Assembly (NCBI RefSeq): GCF_000384375.1
Contig: NZ_ARVX01000001.1
Location: forward strand, 2,540,278 to 2,604,277
Reading direction: 5' to 3'
Length of the DNA: 64,000 nt
Source: Methylotenera versatilis 79
GTDB taxonomy: Bacteria; Pseudomonadota; Gammaproteobacteria; Burkholderiales; Methylophilaceae
Shown here: piece after piece, positions 9,967 through 18,858 of the stretch
How the letters are laid out: the number at the start of each line of letters is the position of its first letter
How positions within the stretch are numbered: the first letter of the stretch is position 1
Position numbers and translations under genes: made by a program
Notes under the pieces: model-generated
Seen by the model: only the letters and a program-made list of their open reading frames with translations
Database searches by the model: none
Told to the model about the DNA's origin: nothing

Positions 9967-11190
9967 TTAAGGCTGAAATAATTGCTCATACAAACTTGGG
10001 CTGGCGTAGCCATCTTGCGTCATATTCTGTGTCGCTTGAAATTGCCGAATCGCCGCTTGCGTTTTAAGCCCAGGAAAACCATCTGCTGTACCACAATCAA
10101 AACCCAAGACATTTAAACGGTTCTGCAATGCCCACATTTGGCTAAAAGTTAACCCTTCTTTATCGGCAAATTCGCCTGCCACAATGGGTTTATCACCCAC
10201 TAATTGATTCGCTAAATGCACAACAGACAACGCATAATTGACTGAGCGATTCCAATCCATGATGACATCGAAATTACTAAACACCATAAACGCAGGGCCA
10301 AACTGCCCTTGCGGCAACAAAATCGCCGCGTTTTCTTGCACAGGCAAAGCATTACTTTCAATTTGCAGCACGCCTAATCTTTTCCAATCAAGCGTAGCTT
10401 GTCGGTTATTCAACTGTGCTTGACTGTAATCAAAATGGATGGGTAATTTCACCTCGATTGCTGCTAGTTCATTTTTGCGCCAACCGACTTGGCTTAAATA
10501 ATTAGCAGCAGATGCAAACGCATCAGGCAGCGATGTCCAAATATCGATGCGACCATCTGCATCTGCATCCACGCCATATTTAAGCAAAGTAGATGGCATA
10601 AATTGCATATGTCCCATCGCGCCCGCCCAAGAACCGCGCAAACCTTGTACGGTATTGTGACCTGCATCCACAACGCGCATGGCATCCAATAATTGGTTGC
10701 GGAAAAATTCGGCGCGGCGGCCTTCATAAGCCAACGTCATTAAACTAGATGGCAAATCAAAATTACCTTTATTGCTGCCGTAATTGGTTTCCAATCCCCA
10801 AAATGCGACCAATATCTGTTTGGGCACGCCATATTGCGCTTCAATTTTGCTTAAAAGCCCTTCATGCTGATAGAGCATTTCTCTGCCCTGTGTGACTCGA
10901 TCAGTCGTCACGCGCTTTTCGACATAACTCAAAAAAGGTGAAATAAATTCCGGCTGTGCGCGATCAAGCTTAATCACGCGCGGTAAATATTCAGCACCTT
11001 TAAACGTGTTATCGATAGTTTGTGCAGAAATGTGCTGGGCTTGGGCTTGCGTTTTAAATGCGGCCAACCAAGTATCAAAATGACTGCTCTCATCAGCAAC
11101 CGCAGCTGAGTTGATTATTAAGCAAAAAAAAGTGTTAACTATGCTGAAAAGGTTTATTTTGAATTGTTTTTTTGGCATTACATTCATCAT
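9967..11190 (-). CDS. Lytic murein transglycosylase (MltB type) with peptidoglycan-binding domain
   Basis: A 407-residue exported protein. Its N-terminus is a signal peptide (residues about 8-33) with a Cys at 23, but no clean lipobox. The SLT_2 catalytic domain covers roughly 36-330, with the catalytic Glu at residue 134 in FWGLETNYGS and the helper motif GAMGHMQFMPST. A C-terminal PG_binding_1 domain follows (LQNRLNVLGFDCGTADG onward). It should cleave the MurNAc-GlcNAc bond to form 1,6-anhydro-MurNAc. Members of this group are involved in wall remodelling. It is followed 15 bases later by the end of the convergent oxygenase gene. Confidence 0.92.
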   Translation of the reverse strand: MMNVMPKKQFKINLFSIVNTFFCLIINSAAVADESSHFDTWLAAFKTQAQAQHISAQTIDNTFKGAEYLPRVIKLDRAQPEFISPFLSYVEKRVTTDRVTQGREMLYQHEGLLSKIEAQYGVPKQILVAFWGLETNYGSNKGNFDLPSSLMTLAYEGRRAEFFRNQLLDAMRVVDAGHNTVQGLRGSWAGAMGHMQFMPSTLLKYGVDADADGRIDIWTSLPDAFASAANYLSQVGWRKNELAAIEVKLPIHFDYSQAQLNNRQATLDWKRLGVLQIESNALPVQENAAILLPQGQFGPAFMVFSNFDVIMDWNRSVNYALSVVHLANQLVGDKPIVAGEFADKEGLTFSQMWALQNRLNVLGFDCGTADGFPGLKTQAAIRQFQATQNMTQDGYASPSLYEQLFQP

Positions 11191-11210
11191 ATGTATTTGA
11201 ATATCAAAAA

Positions 11211-12053
11211 TTAAAGTGTTTCAAGTACTTTACTATAACCAATTTGGTAATTTGGATATTGCAACTGAAAACCTGTCTCGCGCAAACGCTGGTTACTTAA
11301 GCGCTTACCGCCTTGCGTTGCGGGTGTTTGAATATGACTAGTATCGACAAACTGTTTGTTCGCCAACCATGTCAGCACGTCATATTGCAAAGTTGGCATA
11401 TCGTCAGTCACGATATAACAACTCTCAACCGACTGCTGAGTTAAGACTTTTTGCACTAAAAATGCGATGAAACCAGCGGCATCATCACGATGGATGCGAT
11501 TACTCCAACTATTACTTTCGGGCCAACGGCTTAGGTCTTTTGCTGTATTCACTAGATATAATCGTCCTTTGCCGTAAATGCCTGATAGCCGCAAAGACGT
11601 TGACTGACAAGGAAAATTACTTAATACATTTTCAGCTTCTAACAAACGCTCACCACCAAAATCTGCAGCGATTGCTACAACATTTTCATCCAGAATATTT
11701 TGCGTATGCGTTTGTCCATATACGCGCGTGCTAGAAACAAAAAATACATGCTGTAAATGGATATTTTTTATTTGTGTCGCCAATACGTTTTTTAGCCCCT
11801 GTACATAATGTGCATGGTAATTTTCATCGGTCTGCGCGCTGGCCGCAACGCAATAGATAATGATTTCAGGGTTAAGATGCGCTAATTGGATTAATGTATT
11901 TGGCTTTGTCACATCCGCTTGAATAGTTTGCATACCGTTAGGCAAAGTTTGCTGGCTAATTCTTAAGCCAATGACTGTATGTTGAGATTGATGCAGTTGC
12001 AAGGCAACCGCGGTGCCTAAATCACCGCAACCAATTATTAATATTTTAGCCAT
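11211..12053 (-). CDS. NAD(P)-binding epimerase/SDR-family protein (YeeZ-like)
   Basis: A 280-residue protein with an N-terminal Rossmann fold (MAKILIIGCGDLGTAVA, GxGxxG at about 8-13). The middle contains SSTRVYG, comparable to the Ser/Tyr region of extended SDR enzymes, although the usual YxxxK is not clear. The C-terminal part (GGKRLSNQRLRETGFQLQYP) matches the YeeZ-like group of nucleoside-diphosphate-sugar epimerase relatives. The reaction is not known. It lies 20 bases upstream of the transglycosylase gene on the same strand, possibly in one transcript. Confidence 0.8.
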   Translation of the reverse strand: MAKILIIGCGDLGTAVALQLHQSQHTVIGLRISQQTLPNGMQTIQADVTKPNTLIQLAHLNPEIIIYCVAASAQTDENYHAHYVQGLKNVLATQIKNIHLQHVFFVSSTRVYGQTHTQNILDENVVAIAADFGGERLLEAENVLSNFPCQSTSLRLSGIYGKGRLYLVNTAKDLSRWPESNSWSNRIHRDDAAGFIAFLVQKVLTQQSVESCYIVTDDMPTLQYDVLTWLANKQFVDTSHIQTPATQGGKRLSNQRLRETGFQLQYPNYQIGYSKVLETL

Positions 12054-12109
12054 GCGGAATTTTCATCAAATAATATTAGCTATAAAAACGACGTTAACTA
12101 CAGTTGCTT

Positions 12110-12658
12110 TTAGTCATGCTGAAACAGATATTTTTCTGCAAAAAATAGCGCGACGATTGTTTTACCGTCGGTAATTTCACCCGTTTGAATCATGTGCATA
12201 CAATCTGCGAATGATGCTTCAAATACTTCTAATGCCTCATCAGCATCGCGTTGATGTGCGCCAGCCGTTAATCCGCGCGCTGAATACATGTAAATCACTT
12301 CATTCGAATAACCGATACACGGATGTTGATAACCGAGTTTTATCCAATCACTTGCGCTGTAACCCGTTTCTTCTAGCAACTCACGCTGACCTGTGATTAA
12401 AATTTCTTCACCCGCGTCGATTTTTCCTGCAGGTAATTCAATAAAAACCTGATGTAAAGGATAGCGAAACTGACGCTCTAATATAACGTTGCCATTTGGC
12501 AAAATAGGCACAATCACCACCGCGCCAGGATGTGTCACATATTCACGCTGGCTGGAATGTCCGTTCGGCAAACGCACTTGATCGCGCTTTACAGTCAACA
12601 TGCCGCCAGATGCAATGGTTTCGGAGCTAATACAATGTTCGGTTAAATCAAGACTCAT
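12110..12658 (-). CDS. NUDIX hydrolase (ADP-ribose pyrophosphatase-like)
   Basis: A 182-residue protein with a perfect NUDIX box (Gx5Ex7REUxEExGU) at GKIDAGEE...RELLEETGY, at about residues 77-99. The preceding HPGAVVIVPILPNGNVILERQFR and the YHPCIGYSNE-like region fit the ADP-ribose/nucleoside-diphosphate-sugar pyrophosphatase group (NudF-like). It would hydrolyse ADP-ribose-like compounds to the monophosphates and so clear a toxic metabolite. The exact substrate is inferred from family resemblance only. Confidence 0.87.
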   Translation of the reverse strand: MSLDLTEHCISSETIASGGMLTVKRDQVRLPNGHSSQREYVTHPGAVVIVPILPNGNVILERQFRYPLHQVFIELPAGKIDAGEEILITGQRELLEETGYSASDWIKLGYQHPCIGYSNEVIYMYSARGLTAGAHQRDADEALEVFEASFADCMHMIQTGEITDGKTIVALFFAEKYLFQHD

Positions 12659-12765
12659 TATTTTAATTTATTCTATCTTTATAAAACTGTATTTTAAAAG
12701 TTAACACTTTAAAACTAGCAATTATTTTCTAGAGAATAGGTTAAGTGATTATTGAAAATAGTTGT

Positions 12766-13617
12766 TTAAATAGCGGTGTTAAAAGTATCACATCTGTTCA
12801 CATCACCAACAGTTAAGCCTTGATTAAACCAACGCATACGTTGTTGCGAAGTACCATGTGTAAAACTATCCGGCACCGCATAACCTTGCGCTTTTTTTTG
12901 TAGCGCATCATCGCCAATCGCCGCTGCTGCAGTCATGGCCTCTTCCACATCGCCCGCCTCTAAAATACGATTTTTTCCATCCGCATGATGCGCCCACACG
13001 CCCGCATAACAATCCGCTTGCAGCTCTAATCGTACTGAGTATTGATTCGCTTCTGCTTCGCTGCGTGCGTTTTGACGTGCCTGCTGTACTTTATCGGACG
13101 TGCCCATCAAATGTTGAATGTGATGTCCCACCTCATGCGCAATCACATAAGCCTGTGCAAAATCGCCAGGTGCATTAAAGCGCGTTTTCATTTCCTGATA
13201 AAACTGCAAATCAATATAGACTTTACTGTCCCCAGGACAATAAAATGGCCCCATCGCGGCCTGTCCTGCGCCACAGGCAGTCGGTGTTTGACCGCTATAT
13301 AATACTAATTTTGGTGCAGGATATTGCTGACCCGCATCCGCAAATATCTTATCCCAAGTATCTTCCGTACTACCGAGTACTTTTGCGACAAAAATCGCCA
13401 TGGGATCATCTTTAGAAATCGCCTGCGCCTCAATAGGCGCCTGCTGATTCAAGCCTTGACCAATATTGAGTACAACTGAAGGGTCCACACCAAAATACAT
13501 GGCGACCAGTGCGAGTACAATCGTACCAACTCCTATACCCTTCCCGCCAATTGGCAAGCCTCCACCACTCCGCCTGTCTTCTACATTACTACTTTCTCGT
13601 TCGTCATCTAGGCGCAT
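12766..13617 (-). CDS. Membrane-anchored neutral zinc metallopeptidase (YpfJ-like)
   Basis: A 283-residue protein of the neutral zinc metallopeptidase family (PF04228). A short charged N-terminus is followed by a Gly-rich stretch and one membrane segment (about 28-44). The zinc motif HEVGH is at residues 161-165, followed by HIQHLMG, with further acidic residues around LQADCYAGVWAHH. The ATG at 13617, with GAGG upstream, is preferred over the TTG two codons earlier. The biological substrate in bacteria is not established. Confidence 0.88.
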   Translation of the reverse strand: MRLDDERESSNVEDRRSGGGLPIGGKGIGVGTIVLALVAMYFGVDPSVVLNIGQGLNQQAPIEAQAISKDDPMAIFVAKVLGSTEDTWDKIFADAGQQYPAPKLVLYSGQTPTACGAGQAAMGPFYCPGDSKVYIDLQFYQEMKTRFNAPGDFAQAYVIAHEVGHHIQHLMGTSDKVQQARQNARSEAEANQYSVRLELQADCYAGVWAHHADGKNRILEAGDVEEAMTAAAAIGDDALQKKAQGYAVPDSFTHGTSQQRMRWFNQGLTVGDVNRCDTFNTAI

Positions 13618-13863
13618 ACTCAAACCTCAAAATATAAAATGTATTAATCTTTAGTCAGATTTTATTACATTAGCGCAATAATTTCTTAACATTATTCAGT
13701 TAAAAATACGTTTGATTTACTTGATGTACTTACGATAAATTCTGTTTATACCCAAACGTTATTTACACATGCATCATTAGATTATTTATTTTCAATTCAT
13801 TGACTTAGCGCTTTAATCTTAACTAGAATGTAAGCTCAGTTAAACTAGCAGCAAGGTAACATT

Positions 13864-15495
13864 ATGATTTCTTTAGTTATTCGCCCAAAAATACTATTAA
13901 TAACAATTCCTTTGTTGACGTTATTAGCAAGTAGTCAAGCTAATGCGGAAATTTACAAATGGCGAGACAGTAGAGGCGTTACTCAATATTCTGATCGCCC
14001 TCCAGTTGAGGATTTTTCAAAACTGTCACGTAATGAACTTGTTAACTCATTGCAAACAAAAGATTTATGCACTGTCGGCCCAATCAAAAAAAATGTTGTA
14101 TCGACTGGAGCATCTACTAAAGATTACAGTGGTTTTTTTACTGGCTTTACTATAAAGACTAAAACAGTTGCAACACCTGTAAAAAGCATTGCAACGGTCG
14201 CTGCGGCAACTTCAAGAAATGTGACTATAATGGGGCTTTCTAAAACACCATCGCCAGTTAACGTAGCAGCAACATCTCCAGCTGCAACATTAGCTAAAAA
14301 TATTACATCGACCATTACAGTTGGCACAAAAAATGTAACTGTAATGGGATTTTCTAAAACACCATCGCCAGTTAACGTAGCGGCCGCACCTGCTGCTATA
14401 CCTACCGCAACAACTCCAGCAAAACCAGTTGTCATTACTCAACCTGTTGTAACAACACCCGCACCCGTCGTTACAACACAGCCTCTTGTAGCAACACAAG
14501 TTGCTACTGCGTCACCTACAACAAACCCTAGCACGCCTATTAGTGATGTAGCTAACATTATTCAAACGGCATTAATGCCAGCAGTAAATATCAGTAAAAA
14601 TATAACTCCTGTCATCGGATTTAATTCAATCAGAGTTCAACCTACTACCGAAATTGCGCCTAATAGTGGTGGCGAGTTTAGAATTGGCTGCAAAGTAAGT
14701 CATATGAGCAATGACGATCCTTTGGTTTATCCTAACCAACAAGGTGCGGCGCATCACCACACTTTCTTTGGTAATACATCAGTCAATTATAAAAGTGATT
14801 TAAATAGTTTCGGCTCTATTGGCACCTCAACATGCACAGGCGGCATTATGAATCGTTCCGCATATTGGGTTCCATCTATGATCAATACAGAAACAAATGC
14901 GCCTATTCAGCCAAATGGTGACGTACTTGTTTATTACAAACACGGCTCTATCGACGGTTCTCTAATAAAACCACCGCCTAAGGCGTTACGCATGATTGCT
15001 GGCGATATGAAAGCTAAAGATAATTCAGTTTATAATCGAACTGGATTTACTTGCCACCCTGGACCTAATTCTAAGCGTACTAATTGGCCACGCACATCCG
15101 AAATACCGAGTGGCCAAAATTGTGAGCTAGGTGATGATTTGATGTTCAGTATTTTTTTCCCCCAATGTTGGGATGGTAAAAACTTAGACAGTCCAAATCA
15201 CAAAGACCATATGGCTTATCCAAATTCAAGTACTTGCCCAGCAACGCATCCAGTAGCGATTCCAGAAATAACTGTCAATGTTCATTACACTGTTAAAGAA
15301 GGCGATAAGTTAGATAAGTGGCGATTATCAAGTGATAACTATGCTTTTAACGGTAAAAATGGTGGGTATTCTGGTCATAGTGATTACGTTGAAGGGTGGG
15401 ATAGAACATTCATAGAAGGCATTATCAAGAATTGCATCAATACTAAAAAAGATTGCCATGCGCACTTGTTAGGTGATGGTCGAATGATGTATTAA
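13864..15495 (+). CDS. Secreted protein: DUF4124 domain, repeat linker, DUF1996 domain
   Basis: A 543-residue protein. Residues 1-28 are a signal peptide (ANA cleavage). Residues about 29-60 (EIYKWRDSRGVTQYSDRPP) are a DUF4124 domain. Residues about 85-260 form an Ala/Thr/Pro/Val-rich linker in which NVT[IV]MG[LF]SKTPSPVNVA occurs twice. From about residue 269 a DUF1996 domain follows (EFRIGCKVSHMSNDDP, HHHTFFGNTS, PPKALRMIAGD, GHSDYVEGWDRTF). It is rich in His and Cys, and the Cys residues may form disulphides. DUF1996 is best known from fungi and actinobacteria, and its function is unknown. The gene stands alone and ends at a terminator. The combination and the repeat are unusual. Confidence 0.85.
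   Translation: MISLVIRPKILLITIPLLTLLASSQANAEIYKWRDSRGVTQYSDRPPVEDFSKLSRNELVNSLQTKDLCTVGPIKKNVVSTGASTKDYSGFFTGFTIKTKTVATPVKSIATVAAATSRNVTIMGLSKTPSPVNVAATSPAATLAKNITSTITVGTKNVTVMGFSKTPSPVNVAAAPAAIPTATTPAKPVVITQPVVTTPAPVVTTQPLVATQVATASPTTNPSTPISDVANIIQTALMPAVNISKNITPVIGFNSIRVQPTTEIAPNSGGEFRIGCKVSHMSNDDPLVYPNQQGAAHHHTFFGNTSVNYKSDLNSFGSIGTSTCTGGIMNRSAYWVPSMINTETNAPIQPNGDVLVYYKHGSIDGSLIKPPPKALRMIAGDMKAKDNSVYNRTGFTCHPGPNSKRTNWPRTSEIPSGQNCELGDDLMFSIFFPQCWDGKNLDSPNHKDHMAYPNSSTCPATHPVAIPEITVNVHYTVKEGDKLDKWRLSSDNYAFNGKNGGYSGHSDYVEGWDRTFIEGIIKNCINTKKDCHAHLLGDGRMMY
14237..14381 (+). repeat. Internal 114-bp tandem-like duplication with 31-bp exact core
   Basis: The same 31 bases occur at 14237-14267 and 14351-14381, spaced by 114 bases (38 codons), with similar flanks. 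They encode the repeated SKTPSPVNVA segment of the linker of the DUF1996 protein. The spacing keeps the frame. It reads as a recent intragenic duplication. Confidence 0.9.
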
Positions 15496-15520
15496 TTACC
15501 TTAAAGTTACAATCAATATA

Positions 15521-15548
15521 GGTCAGCTTTGCTGACCTTTATTTTTTC
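15521..15548 (+). terminator. Terminator of the DUF1996 gene
   Basis: GGTCAGC/GCTGACC hairpin followed by TTTATTTTTT. It overlaps the last codons of the convergent DUF2818 gene. Confidence 0.88.
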
Positions 15549-15829
15549 CACAATACTTTATAAATAAAACCTGGAAATGCAAACACTAAAAACAAACTAA
15601 ACGTGACAGTATAAAATTCCCAGCCTTGCGCTGAAACTTGTCCAAAAGTTACATGCTCCGCGTAAAAGCCAATCGCTCCTACAATTAAGTACAGAACAAC
15701 CAACTCCAATAAACACCATGCTAGGTTCTTAGCATTAGGTTTTAATTGAATTACATAGAACAGTTTATTGGAGAACCAAGGTAAATTAGCCGCAACAAAT
15801 GCTAATAATAAGATAATAATTTGCGTCAT
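15539..15829 (-). CDS. DUF2818 family membrane protein
   Basis: A 96-residue membrane protein with about three hydrophobic segments (residues 4-18, 37-57, 73-90) and NLPWFSNKLFYV near the N-terminus. This fits the DUF2818 family, which in betaproteobacteria sits right behind nuoN, as here (58 bases). Its role is unknown. The position suggests a link to complex I or its membrane assembly, but that is inference. The final codons overlap the opposing terminator. Confidence 0.8.
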   Translation of the reverse strand: MTQIIILLLAFVAANLPWFSNKLFYVIQLKPNAKNLAWCLLELVVLYLIVGAIGFYAEHVTFGQVSAQGWEFYTVTFSLFLVFAFPGFIYKVLWKK

Positions 15830-15887
15830 AGGTGCTTGGTTTTAATGATAAAGGTGCTACTAATCGATGTAATTAACGTTTAAACGG

Positions 15888-17336
15888 CTATTGCAGACTA
15901 GTAGCAATCGCTACACCGCAAATTTGCATGAGCGTTTGTGGCATGATGCCTAGCAATAATAGTGCAATCGCATTGATGCTTAATATCAACTGCATATCGA
16001 TTGGGGCGTTAATCGGTGTACTGTCTTTTGGTGCATCAAAATACATAAGCTTTACAATGCGTAGATAGTAAAAAGCACCAATCGCTGCCATCAACACTGC
16101 AAATACTACTGCCCAGATAAAGCCTGCTTGTAACGCAGCTTGTAACACCGTAAATTTGGCATAAAACCCCAATGTTGGTGGCACGCCAGCCATGCTAAAC
16201 ATAGTGATTAGCATGAGAAAAGCAGCCCACGGACTACGTTGATTTAAGCCTTTTAAATCATCTAAATTTTCCGCCTCAAAGCCTTGACGACTTAACAGTA
16301 AAATCATGCCAAAACCCGCAAGTGTCATCAACACATAAGCGCTGATATAAAACATACTAGAAGCAAAACCATTTAAGTTTGCACTCATTAAGCCAAATAG
16401 TAAAAAGCCAATATGAGAAATAGTCGAATAAGCCAACATGCGTTTTAAGTTGGTTTGTGCAATCGCGGTGAGATTACCAATCGCAATGGATAATACTGCC
16501 ATGATCAGCAGCATATCTTGCCAATCGATGGCGAGTGGTTGTAGACCTTGTGCAAGCAAGCGTACAGTAATTGCAAAAGCAGCAAACTTGGGCACAGAGC
16601 CGATTAACATTGTGATAGAAGTTGGTGCACCTTGGTACACATCTGGCACCCACATTTGAAAAGGCACTGCACCAAATTTAAATGCCAAGCCTGCCACAAT
16701 AAACACTAAACCTAAAATCAGCACAGGATTTTTAGTATTCATTTCCAATAAGGCACTGCTGATTTCAGTGACGTTTAAACTACCTGTCATGCCATAAATC
16801 ATACTCATACCATACAACAACATGCCCGAAGCCAATGCACCTAGCACAAAATACTTCATCGCGGCTTCTGTTGCGCGGGCATTGTCGCGATCAAACGCAA
16901 CCAAAGAATACAAGCAAAGCGAAAGCAATTCTAAGCCCATATAGATAGTCAGCAAACTTTGCCCTGAGATCATAATCATCATGCCTAATAGCGCAAACAG
17001 CACCATCGCATAATATTCGCCTCTAAACATGCCGCGCTGTTGCATATATTGACGGGTATACACCAGCATCATTGATGTACCCAAGAATGTCATGAGTTTA
17101 AGTATGTCGGCCAGTGGGTCATCTACAAACATATTGGAAAACGCGTAACCAACCGCAGGAGTATAAGTGCTGACTGTAAAGTAAGCCGCGGCTAAAAGCG
17201 TAAATTGTGCCAAACCATAAATAACAATACGATTTTTCGGCTTAATAAATAAATCTAGCAACAAAATAAACATTGCCATAAATAACACGGTTAATTCAGG
17301 CAAGGCTGTAATAAGGTCTGTTTTAATATATTCCAT
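15888..17336 (-). CDS. nuoN: NADH-quinone oxidoreductase subunit N
   Basis: A 482-residue antiporter-like membrane subunit of complex I with about 14 transmembrane segments. NLTAIAQTNLKRMLAYSTISHIGF carries the conserved proton-channel lysine region. It is the last canonical gene of the nuo operon and starts 13 bases after nuoM. The length is normal. Confidence 0.98.
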   Translation of the reverse strand: MEYIKTDLITALPELTVLFMAMFILLLDLFIKPKNRIVIYGLAQFTLLAAAYFTVSTYTPAVGYAFSNMFVDDPLADILKLMTFLGTSMMLVYTRQYMQQRGMFRGEYYAMVLFALLGMMIMISGQSLLTIYMGLELLSLCLYSLVAFDRDNARATEAAMKYFVLGALASGMLLYGMSMIYGMTGSLNVTEISSALLEMNTKNPVLILGLVFIVAGLAFKFGAVPFQMWVPDVYQGAPTSITMLIGSVPKFAAFAITVRLLAQGLQPLAIDWQDMLLIMAVLSIAIGNLTAIAQTNLKRMLAYSTISHIGFLLFGLMSANLNGFASSMFYISAYVLMTLAGFGMILLLSRQGFEAENLDDLKGLNQRSPWAAFLMLITMFSMAGVPPTLGFYAKFTVLQAALQAGFIWAVVFAVLMAAIGAFYYLRIVKLMYFDAPKDSTPINAPIDMQLILSINAIALLLLGIMPQTLMQICGVAIATSLQ

Positions 17337-17349
17337 AATTTAGCCTAAA

Positions 17350-18858
17350 TTAAAGCCCAGCAATTGGCAATTTACTGATTGCCATATGATTCAAAAATTG
17401 TACCGCAGTTGCGTGTGTAAATTCAGTAATCGGTTGTGGATAGATGCCAAACCCAATCACCATTAATGCTAATACCGTTAATATTAAAAATTCACGTTTA
17501 GTTAAATCTTTTAATTCGGCCACATGTTTGTTGGCAACGTCACCATAAAAAACACGTTTAACCATCCACAAACTATAGGCAGCGCCAAATATCAATGTAG
17601 TCGCGGCTAAGAATCCTACCCAGAAATTGTATTTGACTGCAGCCAATATCACCATAAACTCACCGACAAAACCTGAAGTGCCAGGTAAGCCGCTGTTGGC
17701 CATCGCAAATAACACGGCAAATGAAGCAAAGACAGGCATCGTATTCACCACTCCACCATAATCGGCGATTTGGCGACTGTGCATGCGGTCGTACAACACG
17801 CCTACACACAAGAACATGGCGGCAGAAATAAAGCCATGTGAGATCATTTGAACGATTGCGCCTTCTAAACCTAACTGGCTAAACAAGAAGAAACCGAGTG
17901 TCACAAAGCCCATGTGCGAAATAGACGAATAAGCAATGAGCTTTTTCATGTCTTTTTGCACTAACGCGACTAAAGCGATATACACAATCGCTATAAGCGA
18001 CAATGTAATCATAAAGCCAGATAAATAATGTGCAGCATCTGGCGCGATTGGCATAGCGAAACGTAAGAAGCTATAACCACCCAGTTTTAGCATAATCGCT
18101 GCCAATATTACCGAACCGCCAGTAGGCGCTTCCACGTGCGCATCAGGCAACCAAGTATGCACTGGCCACATCGGGATTTTGACCGCGAACGCCATGAAAA
18201 ACGCCATGAAAATCAGTATTTGTACGTTTAATGGCAAAGGTAATTGGTAGTAATCGACAATCTCAAAACTGCCAGTCTGATGATAGAGATAGATAAATGC
18301 CACTAACATCAGCAATGAGCCGAGCAAAGTATAGAGGAAAAACTTAATAGTCGCGTAAACGCGATTTTCGCCACCCCAAATTCCAATAACTAAGAACATC
18401 GGGATCAGCATAGCTTCCCAAAATACATAATAAAGCAAGCCATCTAAAGCACTGAACACGCCAATCATCAAGCCGCTCATGATCAAAAACGCTGCCATAT
18501 ATTGTGCAATATTTTTGGTGATGACTTCCCAAGCGGCAATCACCACAATCACCGTCGTAAAACTGGTTAACAATATTAATGGCGCGGCGATACCATCTAC
18601 GCCCAAATGATAATTCACATTAAATGCGGGAATCCAGCGTGCTAATTCCTGGAACTGAAAAGCACCTTGCGCATAATCAAACTGGGTATAAAGCGGAAAA
18701 GTGACTACAAATGCAATCAATGCACCTGCCAACGCAAGCCAACGTGTGAAGTTCGGCTTATTATCGCCGCCTAAAAGCAACACCACAACGCCCGCCAATA
18801 TTGGCATCCAAATGGACGAGCTGAGCACATACTGACTGAAAATATTGGCTGATGACAT
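17350..18858 (-). CDS. nuoM: NADH-quinone oxidoreductase subunit M
   Basis: A 502-residue antiporter-like, proton-translocating subunit of complex I. KIPMWPVHTWLPDAHVEAPT and KKLIAYSSISHMGF are diagnostic, as is the conserved Glu in FWEAMLIPMFL. The ATG directly abuts the nuoL stop codon, so the two are translated from the same message. Confidence 0.98.
   Translation of the reverse strand: MSSANIFSQYVLSSSIWMPILAGVVVLLLGGDNKPNFTRWLALAGALIAFVVTFPLYTQFDYAQGAFQFQELARWIPAFNVNYHLGVDGIAAPLILLTSFTTVIVVIAAWEVITKNIAQYMAAFLIMSGLMIGVFSALDGLLYYVFWEAMLIPMFLVIGIWGGENRVYATIKFFLYTLLGSLLMLVAFIYLYHQTGSFEIVDYYQLPLPLNVQILIFMAFFMAFAVKIPMWPVHTWLPDAHVEAPTGGSVILAAIMLKLGGYSFLRFAMPIAPDAAHYLSGFMITLSLIAIVYIALVALVQKDMKKLIAYSSISHMGFVTLGFFLFSQLGLEGAIVQMISHGFISAAMFLCVGVLYDRMHSRQIADYGGVVNTMPVFASFAVLFAMANSGLPGTSGFVGEFMVILAAVKYNFWVGFLAATTLIFGAAYSLWMVKRVFYGDVANKHVAELKDLTKREFLILTVLALMVIGFGIYPQPITEFTHATAVQFLNHMAISKLPIAGL

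Noticed and set aside
14124..14499. Two overlapping minus-strand frames opposite the DUF1996 protein linker
   Set aside because: Both arise from the Ala/Thr/Pro repeat coding on the plus strand; the translations are low complexity.
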